Below, one piece after another: positions 43,034 to 52,073 of a stretch of DNA of 64,000 nt. This DNA is from Enterovibrio norvegicus DSM 15893 (GTDB lineage: Bacteria; Pseudomonadota; Gammaproteobacteria; Enterobacterales; Vibrionaceae), in the NCBI RefSeq assembly GCF_900115495.1, contig NZ_FOWR01000022.1, positions 25,631 to 89,630 of the forward strand, read 5' to 3'. The position numbers were made by a program, and so were the translations under genes. Within the stretch, counting starts at the first letter, position 1, and each line of letters begins with the position of its first letter. The notes under the pieces were generated by a model. It did no database searches, was not told the DNA's origin, and was given only the letters and a program-made list of their open reading frames with translations.

Positions 43034-44158
43034 ATGACTAGATTTTTTTCGTCGATATTTATACTCATGTCACTTACTCTTAGTTCACTTTGCCTCGCCG
43101 AGGTTACGACCTCTCAAGCAGAATTCCTTGTTTACGCGAAAGAAAAAGTAAATAAAGCGATAAAGGGCGGAGAAGTTTGGGATGGGCCAACAACAGGCCC
43201 AAACATCGTGCGAAGTAAAAATATTATCTTCGTCGCGTCTGATTTAAGAAATGGTGGGGTGTATGGCGTTGGCAAAGGCATGTCTGAAGCGATCGCACAC
43301 TTAGATTGGCATCTGAGGTTTATCGATGGGCTTGGCTCCGCCGTTCGGCAGGGAGCTGGTATCCGAAAGGCCATCGGGTTTCAACCCGATGCCATTGTGC
43401 TGGGTGGGCTGGATGCTCAAAGGCACAAGGACATTCTGCTAGAAGCGAAACGCCGTGGCATCATCGTCATTGGTTGGCATGCTACTGAGTTGGCAGGTGG
43501 TAACAGCGAAATAGGTCTGTATATGAACATTACCACAGACCCTCTTGATGTTGCTGAAGTGGCTGCATTGCTTGCCATTGTTGATTCTGAAGGCCAAGCA
43601 AACACACTGATTTTCACCGACCCAAATTACAAAATCGCGTCTATCAAAGCCGACGCTATGGCGAAAACAATTTCCCGTTGCGAAGGCTGTGAACTTCTAG
43701 AAATTAATGCACTCCCGCTTGATGAAATCGCAGAAAAAATGCCTAACGCATTCAACACGCTTTGGAACAAATACGACAAAAAAATCACACATATTCTTGC
43801 CATTAATGACCTTTATATTGACTACGCCATTCCCTCACTAGAGTCCAACGCTGCGCGCACCATACCGCTCCCTCAAAATATCTCTGCGGGAGATGGCAGC
43901 AAAGCAGCATACAAACGTATTCATAACAACAAGTTCCAGTTCGCAACTGTCCCAGAGCCATTATACTTGCAGGGCTGGCAGATAACTGATGAGCTAAACA
44001 GAGCCTTTCATAAGCTCCCTCCAAGCGGCTATTCCGCGCCCGTACATATCGTCACACCAGACAATATCGGAGAGCTCATTACTAGACAAAAAAGCGGTAT
44101 CTACGACCCTAAAAACGGTTATCGAGAAGCATACCTTAAGATTTGGAAGCCACAATGA
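43034..44158 (+). CDS. Periplasmic sugar-type binding protein, paired with GGDEF-EAL gene
   Basis: A 374-residue exported protein (signal peptide MTRFFSSIFILMSLTLSSLCLA) of the type I ribose-like periplasmic binding family: NIIFVASDLRNGGVYGVGKGMSEA, AIGFQPDAIVLGGLDAQRHKDILLEAKRRGIIVIGWHATE, ILAINDLYIDYAIPSLESNAARTIPLPQNISAGDGSKAAYKRI, LYLQGWQITDELNRAFHKL. Ligand unknown. Stop overlaps the start of the GGDEF-EAL gene (ATGA), and no transport permease or ATPase is nearby, so it is likely a sensor subunit rather than a transporter part. Confidence 0.88.
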   Translation: MTRFFSSIFILMSLTLSSLCLAEVTTSQAEFLVYAKEKVNKAIKGGEVWDGPTTGPNIVRSKNIIFVASDLRNGGVYGVGKGMSEAIAHLDWHLRFIDGLGSAVRQGAGIRKAIGFQPDAIVLGGLDAQRHKDILLEAKRRGIIVIGWHATELAGGNSEIGLYMNITTDPLDVAEVAALLAIVDSEGQANTLIFTDPNYKIASIKADAMAKTISRCEGCELLEINALPLDEIAEKMPNAFNTLWNKYDKKITHILAINDLYIDYAIPSLESNAARTIPLPQNISAGDGSKAAYKRIHNNKFQFATVPEPLYLQGWQITDELNRAFHKLPPSGYSAPVHIVTPDNIGELITRQKSGIYDPKNGYREAYLKIWKPQ

Positions 44159-46647
44159 ACCTAAAATCAATGAGCGTGACTCAACGACTGATTGTGTCGA
44201 GCTTGCTGTCTCTTCTTATCTTCAGCTTCGCTGTATTTCTGGTTATTCGCTCACTCTCTTATGTTGAATCGATATTGAAGAACGAAGCCTCTAACCACGT
44301 GTCTGAATTGATCGTTAATTCTGAAATCAGTCGTCGGGTTTTTGCGCTCACTTCACGCGTAAAGCTGTTGGAGCAGACTTTTCTGTTCAGTGAGACAGTG
44401 CTGTCGGAAGAAGCTTTCAATGTCGATTTTCAATTGCAACGGCTAAGAGGCCTTTCTGCCAATAAAGAACTTTCTTACAAAATCGACGCGTTTATAGGAA
44501 ATTTTCACCGCTTTCTGGGTAGTTCCTTAGGACTTAATCGCATCTTGAAGCAAACAAATGCCATTGACGGCATGCTGGCGAAACAGCTCGATCAACTCGA
44601 GTTCTCGGTTGCTCAAAGTAAACTTCAACAGTCAAATAAAAAGGATTTAATAAAATATAACAATGAATTAGACCTCATCAGCATGCTTAGGGAGTCCTTC
44701 CTCACTGTCGGTAAAATGGTCGGCGATATCCATAGTCGAATCACACCAGAGACAGAGAAGGTATTACTGATCGAGGCCGAAAAAGAGTTAGATATTTTCC
44801 TGCTTCATCTTGAAAACGTTGACATCAAGCATCAAGACGTTTCGCTGCATAAAGCACAAATGAAAATAACACTGAAACGCTATCACGCTGCGCTAAAAAA
44901 AATCCGAGCCAATTTGGATCAACGCTGGAAAGTGATGGCTGCATTGGTTGACGCGCAAACAGAACTGCTCGAAATGGTGGAACGCACTGAATCGAGAGTG
45001 CAATCTCAGACCCTCACCCTCACCAGTCAACTTGAAGAGGTCATTCGCCATTCCAAAATCAATGCGATTACCATCAGTTGTGTTGCTTTTCTCTTTTCCG
45101 TATTTCTCATCAACCGCGTGATACGACGACACATTCAGAAGCCGCTTGATGATCTAAAAAACGGCTTCGATCACCTGTTAACAGACGGTAAGAAGCCTAT
45201 TAACTTGGGCCGGACAGATGAATGGGGAGACATTGAAAACGCCTATAACAACATGGCGGCACGCTTGTCTGAAGCCTATAGCGCTATCAGCGATGAAAAG
45301 AAAAACTTCGACTTTCTCGCACACCATGACCCATTAACAGGTCTCGGTAACCGTTTGCTCGCCACCAAATCGCTCAACAGCAATATCGACCTCGCCAAAA
45401 AAAGTCAGAGCGCATTTGTGTTGTTGTATCTCGATATTGATGAATTCAAAACAATCAATGACTCATTGGGCCACGCCGCCGGAGATAGCTTGCTGACCAA
45501 CGTTTCCAAAACACTCTCCGATCTGATTGGTACGTCAGGCTTTGTCGCCCGCATGGGGGGCGATGAGTTCATGATCGTGATGTCAAACACCAGCTTGATA
45601 CAGGGAGAAAAAGTCGCCCAGAAAATCAACAAAGCCCTGAGAAAGCCCTATCACATCGTCGACAACACCATTGTTGTCTCTGCCAGCATTGGCATCTGTG
45701 AATACCCAGCACACGGGCGTGATGGCGAAACCTTGATTCGAAATGCGGATACCGCTATGTACTGCGCCAAACGCCAAGGTCGCGATCAGTACCGTATTTA
45801 CAGCGATGAAATGACAACTGAAATCAATGAGCACATTGAAACACATCGAGGCCTACATGACGCTATACGCCGCGATGAGTTAGTCGTTTTCTTCCAACCA
45901 AAAGTAAACCTCGATACGGGCAACACGATCGGTGCGGAAGCACTAATCAGATGGCAACACCCAAAACTTGGCCTACTTCCTCCTTCCGCTTTCCTTGAAG
46001 TGGCTGAAAAATCCGACCTTATCATTGACATAGATAAGTGGGTATTTAGGAAGGTGGCACAGCTCCTCACTGATTGGAAACATAATGGTATAAACACAGA
46101 TTGCATGGTCATTGCTGTGAATTTTTCCGCCAGAATGTTCTATATGACAGATCTCGCTGACCAGCTGCAGCACATACTTGATAAAACCGACTGTAAGCCA
46201 AGCCAGCTAATCCTTGAAATTACTGAGCGCGACATGATGCGGGATTTTGAAACCTGCGTAAGAACGATAGAAACGCTCCATGCGAAAGGCTACAAAATTG
46301 CGATTGATGATTTTGGAACCGGGTATTCCTCCCTTTCCGTTCTTAAAAATCTCTCTGCCGATTACATCAAGCTGGACAGAAGCTTCATCAAAGATGTCAA
46401 CACATCAAAGTCTGACCTTGAAATCACTCAGGCCATTTTGAAACTCTCACAAGTGTTGGATCTCACCGTGGTAGCAGAAGGTCTGGAAACCCAATCTCAC
46501 GTCGACACACTCCGCGGAATAGGGTGTGATTTAGCGCAAGGCTACTACTTCGCCAAACCCTTAACGGTCGATGCGTGGCTCACATACCTAGACGACCAAA
46601 CAAGGGAGATAGACCAAAGGCAACCTTTGCAACTATCGTCATTGTGA
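44155..46647 (+). CDS. Membrane GGDEF-EAL protein (cyclic-di-GMP turnover)
   Basis: An 830-residue inner-membrane protein: TM1 (about 12-36), a periplasmic sensing region of about 260 residues rich in helices, TM2 (about 304-325: ITISCVAFLFSVFLINRVI), a HAMP segment, a GGDEF domain with intact motif GGDEF at 468-472, and an EAL domain with EAL at 595-597, plus ITERDMM and the catalytic loop IDDFGTGYSSL. Both active-site motifs look intact, so it could make and break c-di-GMP. It overlaps the preceding binding-protein gene by 4 bp, as in NspS-MbaA of Vibrio, in which a binding protein modulates a GGDEF-EAL partner; I infer a similar role. Confidence 0.92.
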   Translation: MNLKSMSVTQRLIVSSLLSLLIFSFAVFLVIRSLSYVESILKNEASNHVSELIVNSEISRRVFALTSRVKLLEQTFLFSETVLSEEAFNVDFQLQRLRGLSANKELSYKIDAFIGNFHRFLGSSLGLNRILKQTNAIDGMLAKQLDQLEFSVAQSKLQQSNKKDLIKYNNELDLISMLRESFLTVGKMVGDIHSRITPETEKVLLIEAEKELDIFLLHLENVDIKHQDVSLHKAQMKITLKRYHAALKKIRANLDQRWKVMAALVDAQTELLEMVERTESRVQSQTLTLTSQLEEVIRHSKINAITISCVAFLFSVFLINRVIRRHIQKPLDDLKNGFDHLLTDGKKPINLGRTDEWGDIENAYNNMAARLSEAYSAISDEKKNFDFLAHHDPLTGLGNRLLATKSLNSNIDLAKKSQSAFVLLYLDIDEFKTINDSLGHAAGDSLLTNVSKTLSDLIGTSGFVARMGGDEFMIVMSNTSLIQGEKVAQKINKALRKPYHIVDNTIVVSASIGICEYPAHGRDGETLIRNADTAMYCAKRQGRDQYRIYSDEMTTEINEHIETHRGLHDAIRRDELVVFFQPKVNLDTGNTIGAEALIRWQHPKLGLLPPSAFLEVAEKSDLIIDIDKWVFRKVAQLLTDWKHNGINTDCMVIAVNFSARMFYMTDLADQLQHILDKTDCKPSQLILEITERDMMRDFETCVRTIETLHAKGYKIAIDDFGTGYSSLSVLKNLSADYIKLDRSFIKDVNTSKSDLEITQAILKLSQVLDLTVVAEGLETQSHVDTLRGIGCDLAQGYYFAKPLTVDAWLTYLDDQTREIDQRQPLQLSSL

Positions 46648-46720
46648 GCAGCAACACAGAGTACTTAACATCGATTTAAATGCAAAAATACAGCAAGATT
46701 AATGACAAAAGCAGACGATT

Positions 46721-47287
46721 TCACTTCAACAATTGTGGGGCTTTAGATATGCAGGCCGCTAACAGTTCGCTGATCGTCTCTTTGTCATTTAATGCACGTG
46801 ACACTACCACCCCGCCAATCAATAACGCTGCCATTGACAAGGCGCTTTGCCGGTCAGTGATACGTCCATCCGTTTTGGTTTCCAATATATCTATCATCCC
46901 TTGAAACACAAGGGTATAGGCTTCCTTTGTCTCTGCGTTTTGATTGGAGGTATCTGTGGCGAATGCTGCGAGCGGACATGGCGATATTTTATGCTCGACG
47001 TGGTCATCACAAAGATATGTCTTCACTATCGTTTCAACGTTCAGCGCGCCTTCAGACTCTCTGATTATCCCAGCTAACGGGCTGTACTCCGTCGCGGAAT
47101 ATACCGCTTCTTTGTAGAGTTCTTGCTTAGAATTGAAATGCGCATAAAAAGCGCCATGCGTTAGTTTGACATCTTTCATCACATCTCCCAACGACACGTT
47201 ATTAAAACCTCTCTTTGCAAAAAGCCTCACTGCACTTTTCAGAATTTTCCTTCTCGTTTCCAGTTTTCTCGATTCAGGCCAAGGCAT
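46721..47287 (-). CDS. TetR-family regulator
   Basis: A 188-residue repressor-type protein with N-terminal HTH (RRKILKSAVRLFAKRGFNNVSLGDVMKDVKLTHGAFYAHFNSKQELYKEAV) and a C-terminal ligand-binding domain. Divergent from a cupin gene 142 bp away with a palindrome between, so it probably represses it and itself. Confidence 0.9.
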   Translation of the reverse strand: MPWPESRKLETRRKILKSAVRLFAKRGFNNVSLGDVMKDVKLTHGAFYAHFNSKQELYKEAVYSATEYSPLAGIIRESEGALNVETIVKTYLCDDHVEHKISPCPLAAFATDTSNQNAETKEAYTLVFQGMIDILETKTDGRITDRQSALSMAALLIGGVVVSRALNDKETISELLAACISKAPQLLK

Positions 47288-47303
47288 GCCGACTCCAAAA
47301 TAT

Positions 47304-47316
47304 TATGTTGAACATA
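47304..47316. promoter_or_regulatory. Candidate TetR operator
   Basis: TATGTTGAACATA is a perfect 13-bp palindrome (TATGTT-G-AACATA) located in the TetR-cupin intergenic region, close to the TetR start codon (47287). Confidence 0.5.
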
Positions 47317-47429
47317 TAGTCAATCATCTTAATCTACCCTCAGAAAAGAGAGAAAACAATCCATGGTTTCTTTCTCGTAAAAAACACTTTCAATTTATAT
47401 TTCAGATGGTTAAACGAAGGATCGACACA

Positions 47430-47885
47430 ATGAACAATCTAAAAACACTTTCAAAAGGACGTAACCACTGCGCTATCTCAACCGGTAGCTTAGATAACAT
47501 TGACCAGTTCACCTTTGCGCATGACGCAGTGCCATTTCAGATTGAAGGTAAGGTATTTGTCAGCGAAGCACTGGGCATGTCCGGCGGGATTCTTTCACTC
47601 AATAAGCTCGCACCGCATGCATCTATGCCTTTTCATCATACTCACGTTGAACACGAAGAAATTTACATATTCATGGGTGGGAAAGGAGAGGTCATGGTCG
47701 ACGATGAGCGCTTTGAAGTAGAGCCCGGATCGGTGGTGCGCGTTTCGCCTAACGGTGTTCGCTGTTGGCGAAACCTCACTGACGAGCCACTCTACTATGC
47801 TGTTCTGCAAGCGAAAGAGGGGGACAATGTCATCAAAACCACCATTGAAGATGGAAGAGGCGTAAATCGTCCCGTTAAATGGTAA
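47430..47885 (+). CDS. Cupin-domain protein
   Basis: A 151-residue protein (start ATG 47430 after AAGGATCGACAC; frame open to 47166, over the TetR gene) with a clear cupin fold: PFHHTHVEHEEIYIFMGGKGEVMVDDERFEVEPGSVVRVSPNGVRCWRNLTDEPLYYAVLQAKEGD, with the two histidines and glutamate of the metal site. Probably a small metabolic or binding enzyme under TetR control; function unknown. Confidence 0.88.
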   Translation: MNNLKTLSKGRNHCAISTGSLDNIDQFTFAHDAVPFQIEGKVFVSEALGMSGGILSLNKLAPHASMPFHHTHVEHEEIYIFMGGKGEVMVDDERFEVEPGSVVRVSPNGVRCWRNLTDEPLYYAVLQAKEGDNVIKTTIEDGRGVNRPVKW

Positions 47886-47901
47886 CGACTCGTCAGCATA
47901 C

Positions 47902-47938
47902 CAAAGGGTTGAACCCGCCTATGCGTTCATCCCTTTGT
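47902..47938 (+). terminator. Terminator after the cupin gene
   Basis: CAAAGGG...GAAC pairs with GTTC...CCCTTTG in a bulged stem between 47902 and 47938; weak T-run. Confidence 0.45.
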
Positions 47939-48003
47939 TCAACAGAGCATTTGGAGTGAAACGAGACCGTGTTTCGTTGAACCCAAGCTCAGACACGATA
48001 GTA

Positions 48004-48339
48004 TTATTCAGCGAACAAACCTCGCTGCTCTCTGGCGTCGTCAATGCCGCCGGCATTAAATACGTTTTGGTAGCCCTCTGCTTTTAACGCTTCCATCGCT
48101 TTACCTGAACGCACTCCGCTGCGGCAATACAGGCGAATTTCTTGGCTTTTATCCGGATAAAGCGCTGACACTTCTTTCACGATATCGGTGTGAGAGAAGC
48201 GAACATCCCCCGGAATGCTATCAAAAAAATGCTCCGCTGCGCTTCGTGTATCTATCCATACCGCTTCTGCATGCAAAGCTGCACTCAGCAGCATGACCGC
48301 CAAGCCAATAACCCCACTTTTCACACTTAACAACGTCAT
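48004..48339 (-). CDS. Periplasmic rhodanese-like protein (PspE type)
   Basis: A 111-residue exported protein with hydrophobic N-terminus (SGVIGLAVMLLSAALHAEA) and a single rhodanese domain: AVWIDTRSAAEHFFDSIPGDVRFSHTDIVKEV ... EIRLYCRSGVRSGKAMEALKAEGYQNVFNAGGIDDA, with the active-site Cys in CRSGVRSG. Sulfurtransferase of the periplasm, as PspE. Start ATG 48339 follows TAGGACGT. Confidence 0.9.
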   Translation of the reverse strand: MTLLSVKSGVIGLAVMLLSAALHAEAVWIDTRSAAEHFFDSIPGDVRFSHTDIVKEVSALYPDKSQEIRLYCRSGVRSGKAMEALKAEGYQNVFNAGGIDDAREQRGLFAE

Positions 48340-48531
48340 GACTATCACGTCCTATGTACATAAACAGGTTTGTTTCCCATTTTTACACTATCCGCGATGG
48401 ATGATCAGTGCGCTGAGTCTGCGATGAGCTTTGGGTCACTGCCTCGGGATGCCGTTCACATTATGTCTAGGTGCAGTCGTCGCCATCAAAAAGAGACAAC
48501 AAAGTGCACTTCAGTAAAGAGCATCAACCGC

Positions 48532-50514
48532 TTACATAAAGATATACTGCCGATAGAGGGTATCGAGTGTCGCCCGTAAGGCATTGGTCTCCGCATTTTC
48601 CGTTCCGCCATTTTCGGCACACACCTTTAACAGTTCTCGCTCAGTTTCCGTGATCCGGTGGCACAGTTCCTCAAGCGTGGCGCACATTAAGGCATCTTTG
48701 CTCTCAAGTGGTTGCGCTATGGCAGGATCAATGGTCCGGCTCGAACTTCTCGGCTGCAGTTGATGCGCCTCGTTATAAGCAATTTGCTTAGCTCGGCGAC
48801 GGTTAGATTCATCCATGGCGCTTTGCATCGCTGGTGTAATACTGTCGGCATAGAGCACAGCCTTACCCTTCGCGTTTCTGGCCGCACGTCCAATGATCTG
48901 AATCAGTGCTTCCGTGGAGCGTAGGAAGCCAGCATGGTCTGCATTCAGGATTGCGACCAAGGAGGCCTCTGGAATATCTAGTCCCTCTCTCAGTAGGTTT
49001 ATCCCAATCAACACATCCAGCTCACCACGTCGAAGTTGACGGATGATCTCAATGCGGTCTTCCGTTTTCACATCACTGTGAATGTATTGGCAACGGATGC
49101 CTGCCTCAATGTATTGATGGTAAAGCGCTTCAGCACTTTGCTTACTGAGCGTGGTCACTAACACCCGTTCTTGAGCCTCAATGCAGGCGCGAACCCGTGC
49201 CATTAAGTCTTCCTGTGTTTGCGCCAATGGCACAATTTCAATCTCTGGGTCGAGTAATCCGGTCGGGCGTATAACCTGATCAACCACCTCTCCCCCCGAG
49301 CGTTGCACCTCGTAATTACCGGGTGTCGCTGACACAAAAATGGTCTGTGGTTTGATCTTCTCAAACTCTTCAAAGCTAAGAGGACGGTTAAATTTGGCAG
49401 ACGGCAAACGAAAACCATAGTCAATCAGGGTGTCTTTACGACTTTGATCGCCCTTATACATGGCATGAATTTGCGGCACCATCACGTGGGATTCATCAAT
49501 AAACAGCAACCCACCTTTTGGGAGGTAATCCATCAAGGTCGTTGGTGGCAAGCGCGTGTCTCGACCCGTGAGGTAAGACGCATAGTTTTCTATTCCGCCG
49601 CAATACCCCTGCAAGCGCAGCATTTCTATGTCACGTGTGGTGCGTTCGTAAAGCCGCGCAGCTTCCACCACCTGATGGTTACGACTCAACGCTGCAGTGC
49701 GCTCTTCAAGCTCGGCTTCGATCGCTTTGCAGGCACGGGCAACCTGTTCAGGAGACGTTGAATACAGGGTTTTGGGTGACACGAGATAGTGTTCCAACTC
49801 CCCCAGGATTTCTCCGGTCGCATTATCCACCCGCAACAATTGCATAATGACGTTGGCATTGTCGAGCATGACCACAATCACTTCTTTTTCTGAATCTGCC
49901 GGGAAAATCTCCACCTTATGCGGGCTAATACGGTAGCTCCCTCGCGACAAAGGCTCACCGCCGGGCTCATAGTGGAGTTTGGCCAGTTGGTTCTCCAGTA
50001 CCATAAGATTGAGTTGCGCCCCAAGCGCTAGCGGAATTTGCAGCGCTCGGTAGTCATCGGGTGAGCCCAGACCATATACCGAGGACACAGACGCCACCAC
50101 AATCACATCTTTGCGCTCAATCAGCGCTTTCGTGGTCGACAGCCGCAAGCGTTCAAGCTGCGCATTCACCGCGGAGTCTTTCCTGATAAAACGTTGACTG
50201 CCAGGAATATAGACTTCTGGCTGATAGTAGTCATAGTAAGAGACAAAATACTCCACAGCGTTTTGCGGAAAAAACGCCAGCATTTCATGGTAAAGCTGGG
50301 CGGCTAACGTCTTGTTGTGCGCAAGAATAAGGGTGGGTCGCTGCAAACGATGAATGATGTTTGCCATGGTGAATGTCTTGCCTGATCCTGTTACGCCCCG
50401 CAATGTCTGATGCGTTTTCCCCGCCTCAATCCCTGCGATGAGCTTTGCTATCGCTTCTGGCTGATCGCCCGCCGGTGAATTCTTAGAGTGAAGCAAAAAA
50501 GTGTGCTGACCCAT
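48532..50514 (-). CDS. Divergent UvrB paralogue (excision nuclease helicase subunit)
   Basis: A 660-residue UvrB-type protein. It keeps the Walker A (GVTGSGKTFTMAN), beta-hairpin (FVSYYDYYQPEVYIPGSQRFIRKDSAVN), DESH box (FIDESHVMVPQIHAMY), FVSATPGNYEVQRSGGEVVDQVIRPTGLLDP and helicase motifs V/VI (INLLREGLDIPEASLVAILNADHAGFLRSTEALIQIIGRAARN). The C-terminal UvrC-binding domain, usually with F-E-x-A-A-x-x-R-D, is present but unlike it (LEELCHRITETERELLKVCAENGGTENAETNALRATLDTLYRQYIFM). Start ATG 50514 (MGQHTFLL) follows AGGGAATC; frame open to 50565. The main uvrB is presumably elsewhere. No adjacent uvrA/C. Confidence 0.9.
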   Translation of the reverse strand: MGQHTFLLHSKNSPAGDQPEAIAKLIAGIEAGKTHQTLRGVTGSGKTFTMANIIHRLQRPTLILAHNKTLAAQLYHEMLAFFPQNAVEYFVSYYDYYQPEVYIPGSQRFIRKDSAVNAQLERLRLSTTKALIERKDVIVVASVSSVYGLGSPDDYRALQIPLALGAQLNLMVLENQLAKLHYEPGGEPLSRGSYRISPHKVEIFPADSEKEVIVVMLDNANVIMQLLRVDNATGEILGELEHYLVSPKTLYSTSPEQVARACKAIEAELEERTAALSRNHQVVEAARLYERTTRDIEMLRLQGYCGGIENYASYLTGRDTRLPPTTLMDYLPKGGLLFIDESHVMVPQIHAMYKGDQSRKDTLIDYGFRLPSAKFNRPLSFEEFEKIKPQTIFVSATPGNYEVQRSGGEVVDQVIRPTGLLDPEIEIVPLAQTQEDLMARVRACIEAQERVLVTTLSKQSAEALYHQYIEAGIRCQYIHSDVKTEDRIEIIRQLRRGELDVLIGINLLREGLDIPEASLVAILNADHAGFLRSTEALIQIIGRAARNAKGKAVLYADSITPAMQSAMDESNRRRAKQIAYNEAHQLQPRSSSRTIDPAIAQPLESKDALMCATLEELCHRITETERELLKVCAENGGTENAETNALRATLDTLYRQYIFM

Positions 50515-50571
50515 GCCTGATTCCCTAGTCACTAAATACGCATCACCAAGTAAAGGACGGGCCAACGTCAG

Positions 50572-50587
50572 CTGTCAAACCGTATAG
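50572..50587. promoter_or_regulatory. Degenerate LexA-like site
   Basis: CTGT-N8-ATAG, one base from the SOS consensus CTGT-N8-ACAG, 58-73 bp upstream of the UvrB-type gene. Low confidence; it may be chance. Confidence 0.25.
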
Positions 50588-50740
50588 CGTGCTAGAACTG
50601 GGAATATTGGGATTGTGGAAAGCAAAGCCCGACATTGGCAGCTTTTGGGCGGTTTTTGGATAGACCTAGACAGTGCTGCCATAGATAAGCAGCATCACCA
50701 TCCATTCTTACATTTGTCCGTGATCATTCGGCAGTTTGTG

Positions 50741-50776
50741 GAAAAGCGATTTAGGGGGATTGCCCTAAATCGCTTT
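50741..50776. other. Perfect 15-bp hairpin in a gap between divergent genes
   Basis: AAAAGCGATTTAGGG (50741-50755) and CCCTAAATCGCTTTT (50762-50776) form a perfect stem with a GGATTG loop. It sits in a 562-bp gap between genes that both read away from it (uvrB-like and TIR gene); its T-run and A-run give it bidirectional terminator form, but there is no gene for it to end. It may end an unannotated small RNA. Confidence 0.55.
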
Positions 50777-51076
50777 TGGGCAGAAACGACTTAGGGTTGA
50801 CACTCTAAGCAGCTAGATTCGAATAGGTGAGTTTGGGCAAAAATGCTTTCATTCCGAAAAGGACAACAGCTTTCATGTCCGTATTCGTTCAATTTACTGA
50901 ATAGAGGGCGGGCTTGTTCAACATCCAAAAAAGTTTCGGTTGCGCAACACTTATTCGTGATTGTTAGTCGATTAACACCAAATGCCTATGGTTTCATATT
51001 TTTCACTAGCTATCCTTGAAATTTCAGAGCTTTAGCACAATATGTAGTACGATATAACTATGACAAGGAATTAATC

Positions 51077-51847
51077 TTGAGCACGACTGTCCCTAAAGTA
51101 TTCATCTCTTATTCTCATGATAACCAAGCTCACAAAAAGTGGGTTCTAGAGCTGGCTCAGCGCCTTAGAAACTCTGGTGTTGACGCCATTTTAGACCAAT
51201 TCCGTGTTGGGCTAGGTGATGATTTAGGTAGTTTCATGGAGAGAAGTGTTTCGGAATCAGATCGTATCATTATGGTTTGCACCGATACTTACGTAACTAA
51301 AGCTAACGACGGACTTGGTGGGGTTGGCTACGAGAAGATGATTATGACTGCCGATTATATGAGCCAAGTCGATAGCAAAAAAGTAATTCCTCTAATTCGC
51401 CAAAACGGTACTCACCATGTACCGACGTTTCTTAAGAGCCGCCTTCACATTAATTTCTCTCGTGAAGACGAGTTTGAACTGCAGTTTGATAATTTACTCC
51501 GTGAAATTCATGAAGCTCCATTATTCAAAGAGCCACCTGTCGGTAACAACCCCTTTGAATCTGTGGTAGATAAACCCGCAGAAAGTGTAACCGATAAGAA
51601 AACGGAACTACTAAAAAGTTGGATAGACAGCTACAACCGAGGTAATGGCTTTTTCACTTTCGACGAACTTCACATGCAACTAGGTTGTTCTAAGATATTC
51701 GCTGAGGTTTATATTAGTGAGCTATTAGAAGATGGTTTCATTAAAAGAGATTATCGCCGCACCCAATTCAGAGAGACTATTGAAGGTTTTATATTGACTA
51801 GCAAGGCTAAAATTCATGCTATTCAACAAGGTTGGGTCAAAGAATAA
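51077..51847 (+). CDS. TIR-domain protein (possible NADase/defence protein)
   Basis: A 256-residue protein: N-terminal TIR domain of the SEFIR/TIR_2 type (PKVFISYSHDNQAHKKWVLELAQRLRNSGVDAILDQFRVGLGDDLGSFMERSVSESDRIIMVCTDTYVTKANDGLGGVGYEKMIM), then a linker (about 150-175) and a C-terminal winged-helix-like segment (LLKSWIDSYNRGNGFFTFDELHMQLGCSKIFAEVYISELLEDGFIKRDYRRTQF). Bacterial TIR proteins often degrade NAD in anti-phage defence; no partner (Thoeris ThsA/other) is adjacent. Start TTG 51077 follows CAAGGAATTAATC. It is followed by a strong terminator. Confidence 0.82.
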   Translation: MSTTVPKVFISYSHDNQAHKKWVLELAQRLRNSGVDAILDQFRVGLGDDLGSFMERSVSESDRIIMVCTDTYVTKANDGLGGVGYEKMIMTADYMSQVDSKKVIPLIRQNGTHHVPTFLKSRLHINFSREDEFELQFDNLLREIHEAPLFKEPPVGNNPFESVVDKPAESVTDKKTELLKSWIDSYNRGNGFFTFDELHMQLGCSKIFAEVYISELLEDGFIKRDYRRTQFRETIEGFILTSKAKIHAIQQGWVKE

Positions 51848-51866
51848 AACTCGCCAAAAACTTTAT

Positions 51867-51892
51867 AAAGTCGCTTCATAGGCGACTTTTTT
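51867..51892 (+). terminator. Terminator after the TIR gene
   Basis: AAAGTCGC (51867-51874) pairs with GCGACTTT (51882-51889), followed by TTTT. Confidence 0.85.
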
Positions 51893-52042
51893 AACTTGGC
51901 TTTTTGCTCAGATAACTATTAGGAATAGTAAGACAAAACTCAGTGCAACGATTCGCAAAGAGTGTTTGCGATAACACGTAAAGGGTATTTTCATGCTAGA
52001 AGTTATTGGCCTGATTGAGCCTGAGACAAAAAATGAAGATAA

Positions 52043-52070
52043 CCCCCCCTGCACAATACAGGGGGGATTT
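52043..52070 (+). terminator. G/C-rich terminator beyond the membrane-anchor gene
   Basis: CCCCCCTG (52044-52051) pairs with CAGGGGGG (52059-52066), then ATTTTTG. The T-run is on the plus strand, although the closest gene end (52074) is on the minus strand. Confidence 0.7.
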
Positions 52071-52073
52071 TTG

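Larger units (their letters stand above)
50515..51076. other. 562-bp gap without an annotated gene
   Basis: Divergent promoter region of the UvrB-like and TIR genes, larger than needed. Contains a perfect hairpin (50741-50776) and a second weaker inverted pair CTTAGGG/CTCTAAG (50790-50808). No gene was found. Confidence 0.4.

Noticed and set aside
47166..47429. N-terminal extension of the cupin gene
   Set aside because: It overlaps the TetR gene on the other strand and lacks a ribosome-binding site.
50572..50587. SOS box for the UvrB-like gene
   Set aside because: Only one half matches the LexA consensus fully; reported as a low-confidence site, not claimed as SOS control.
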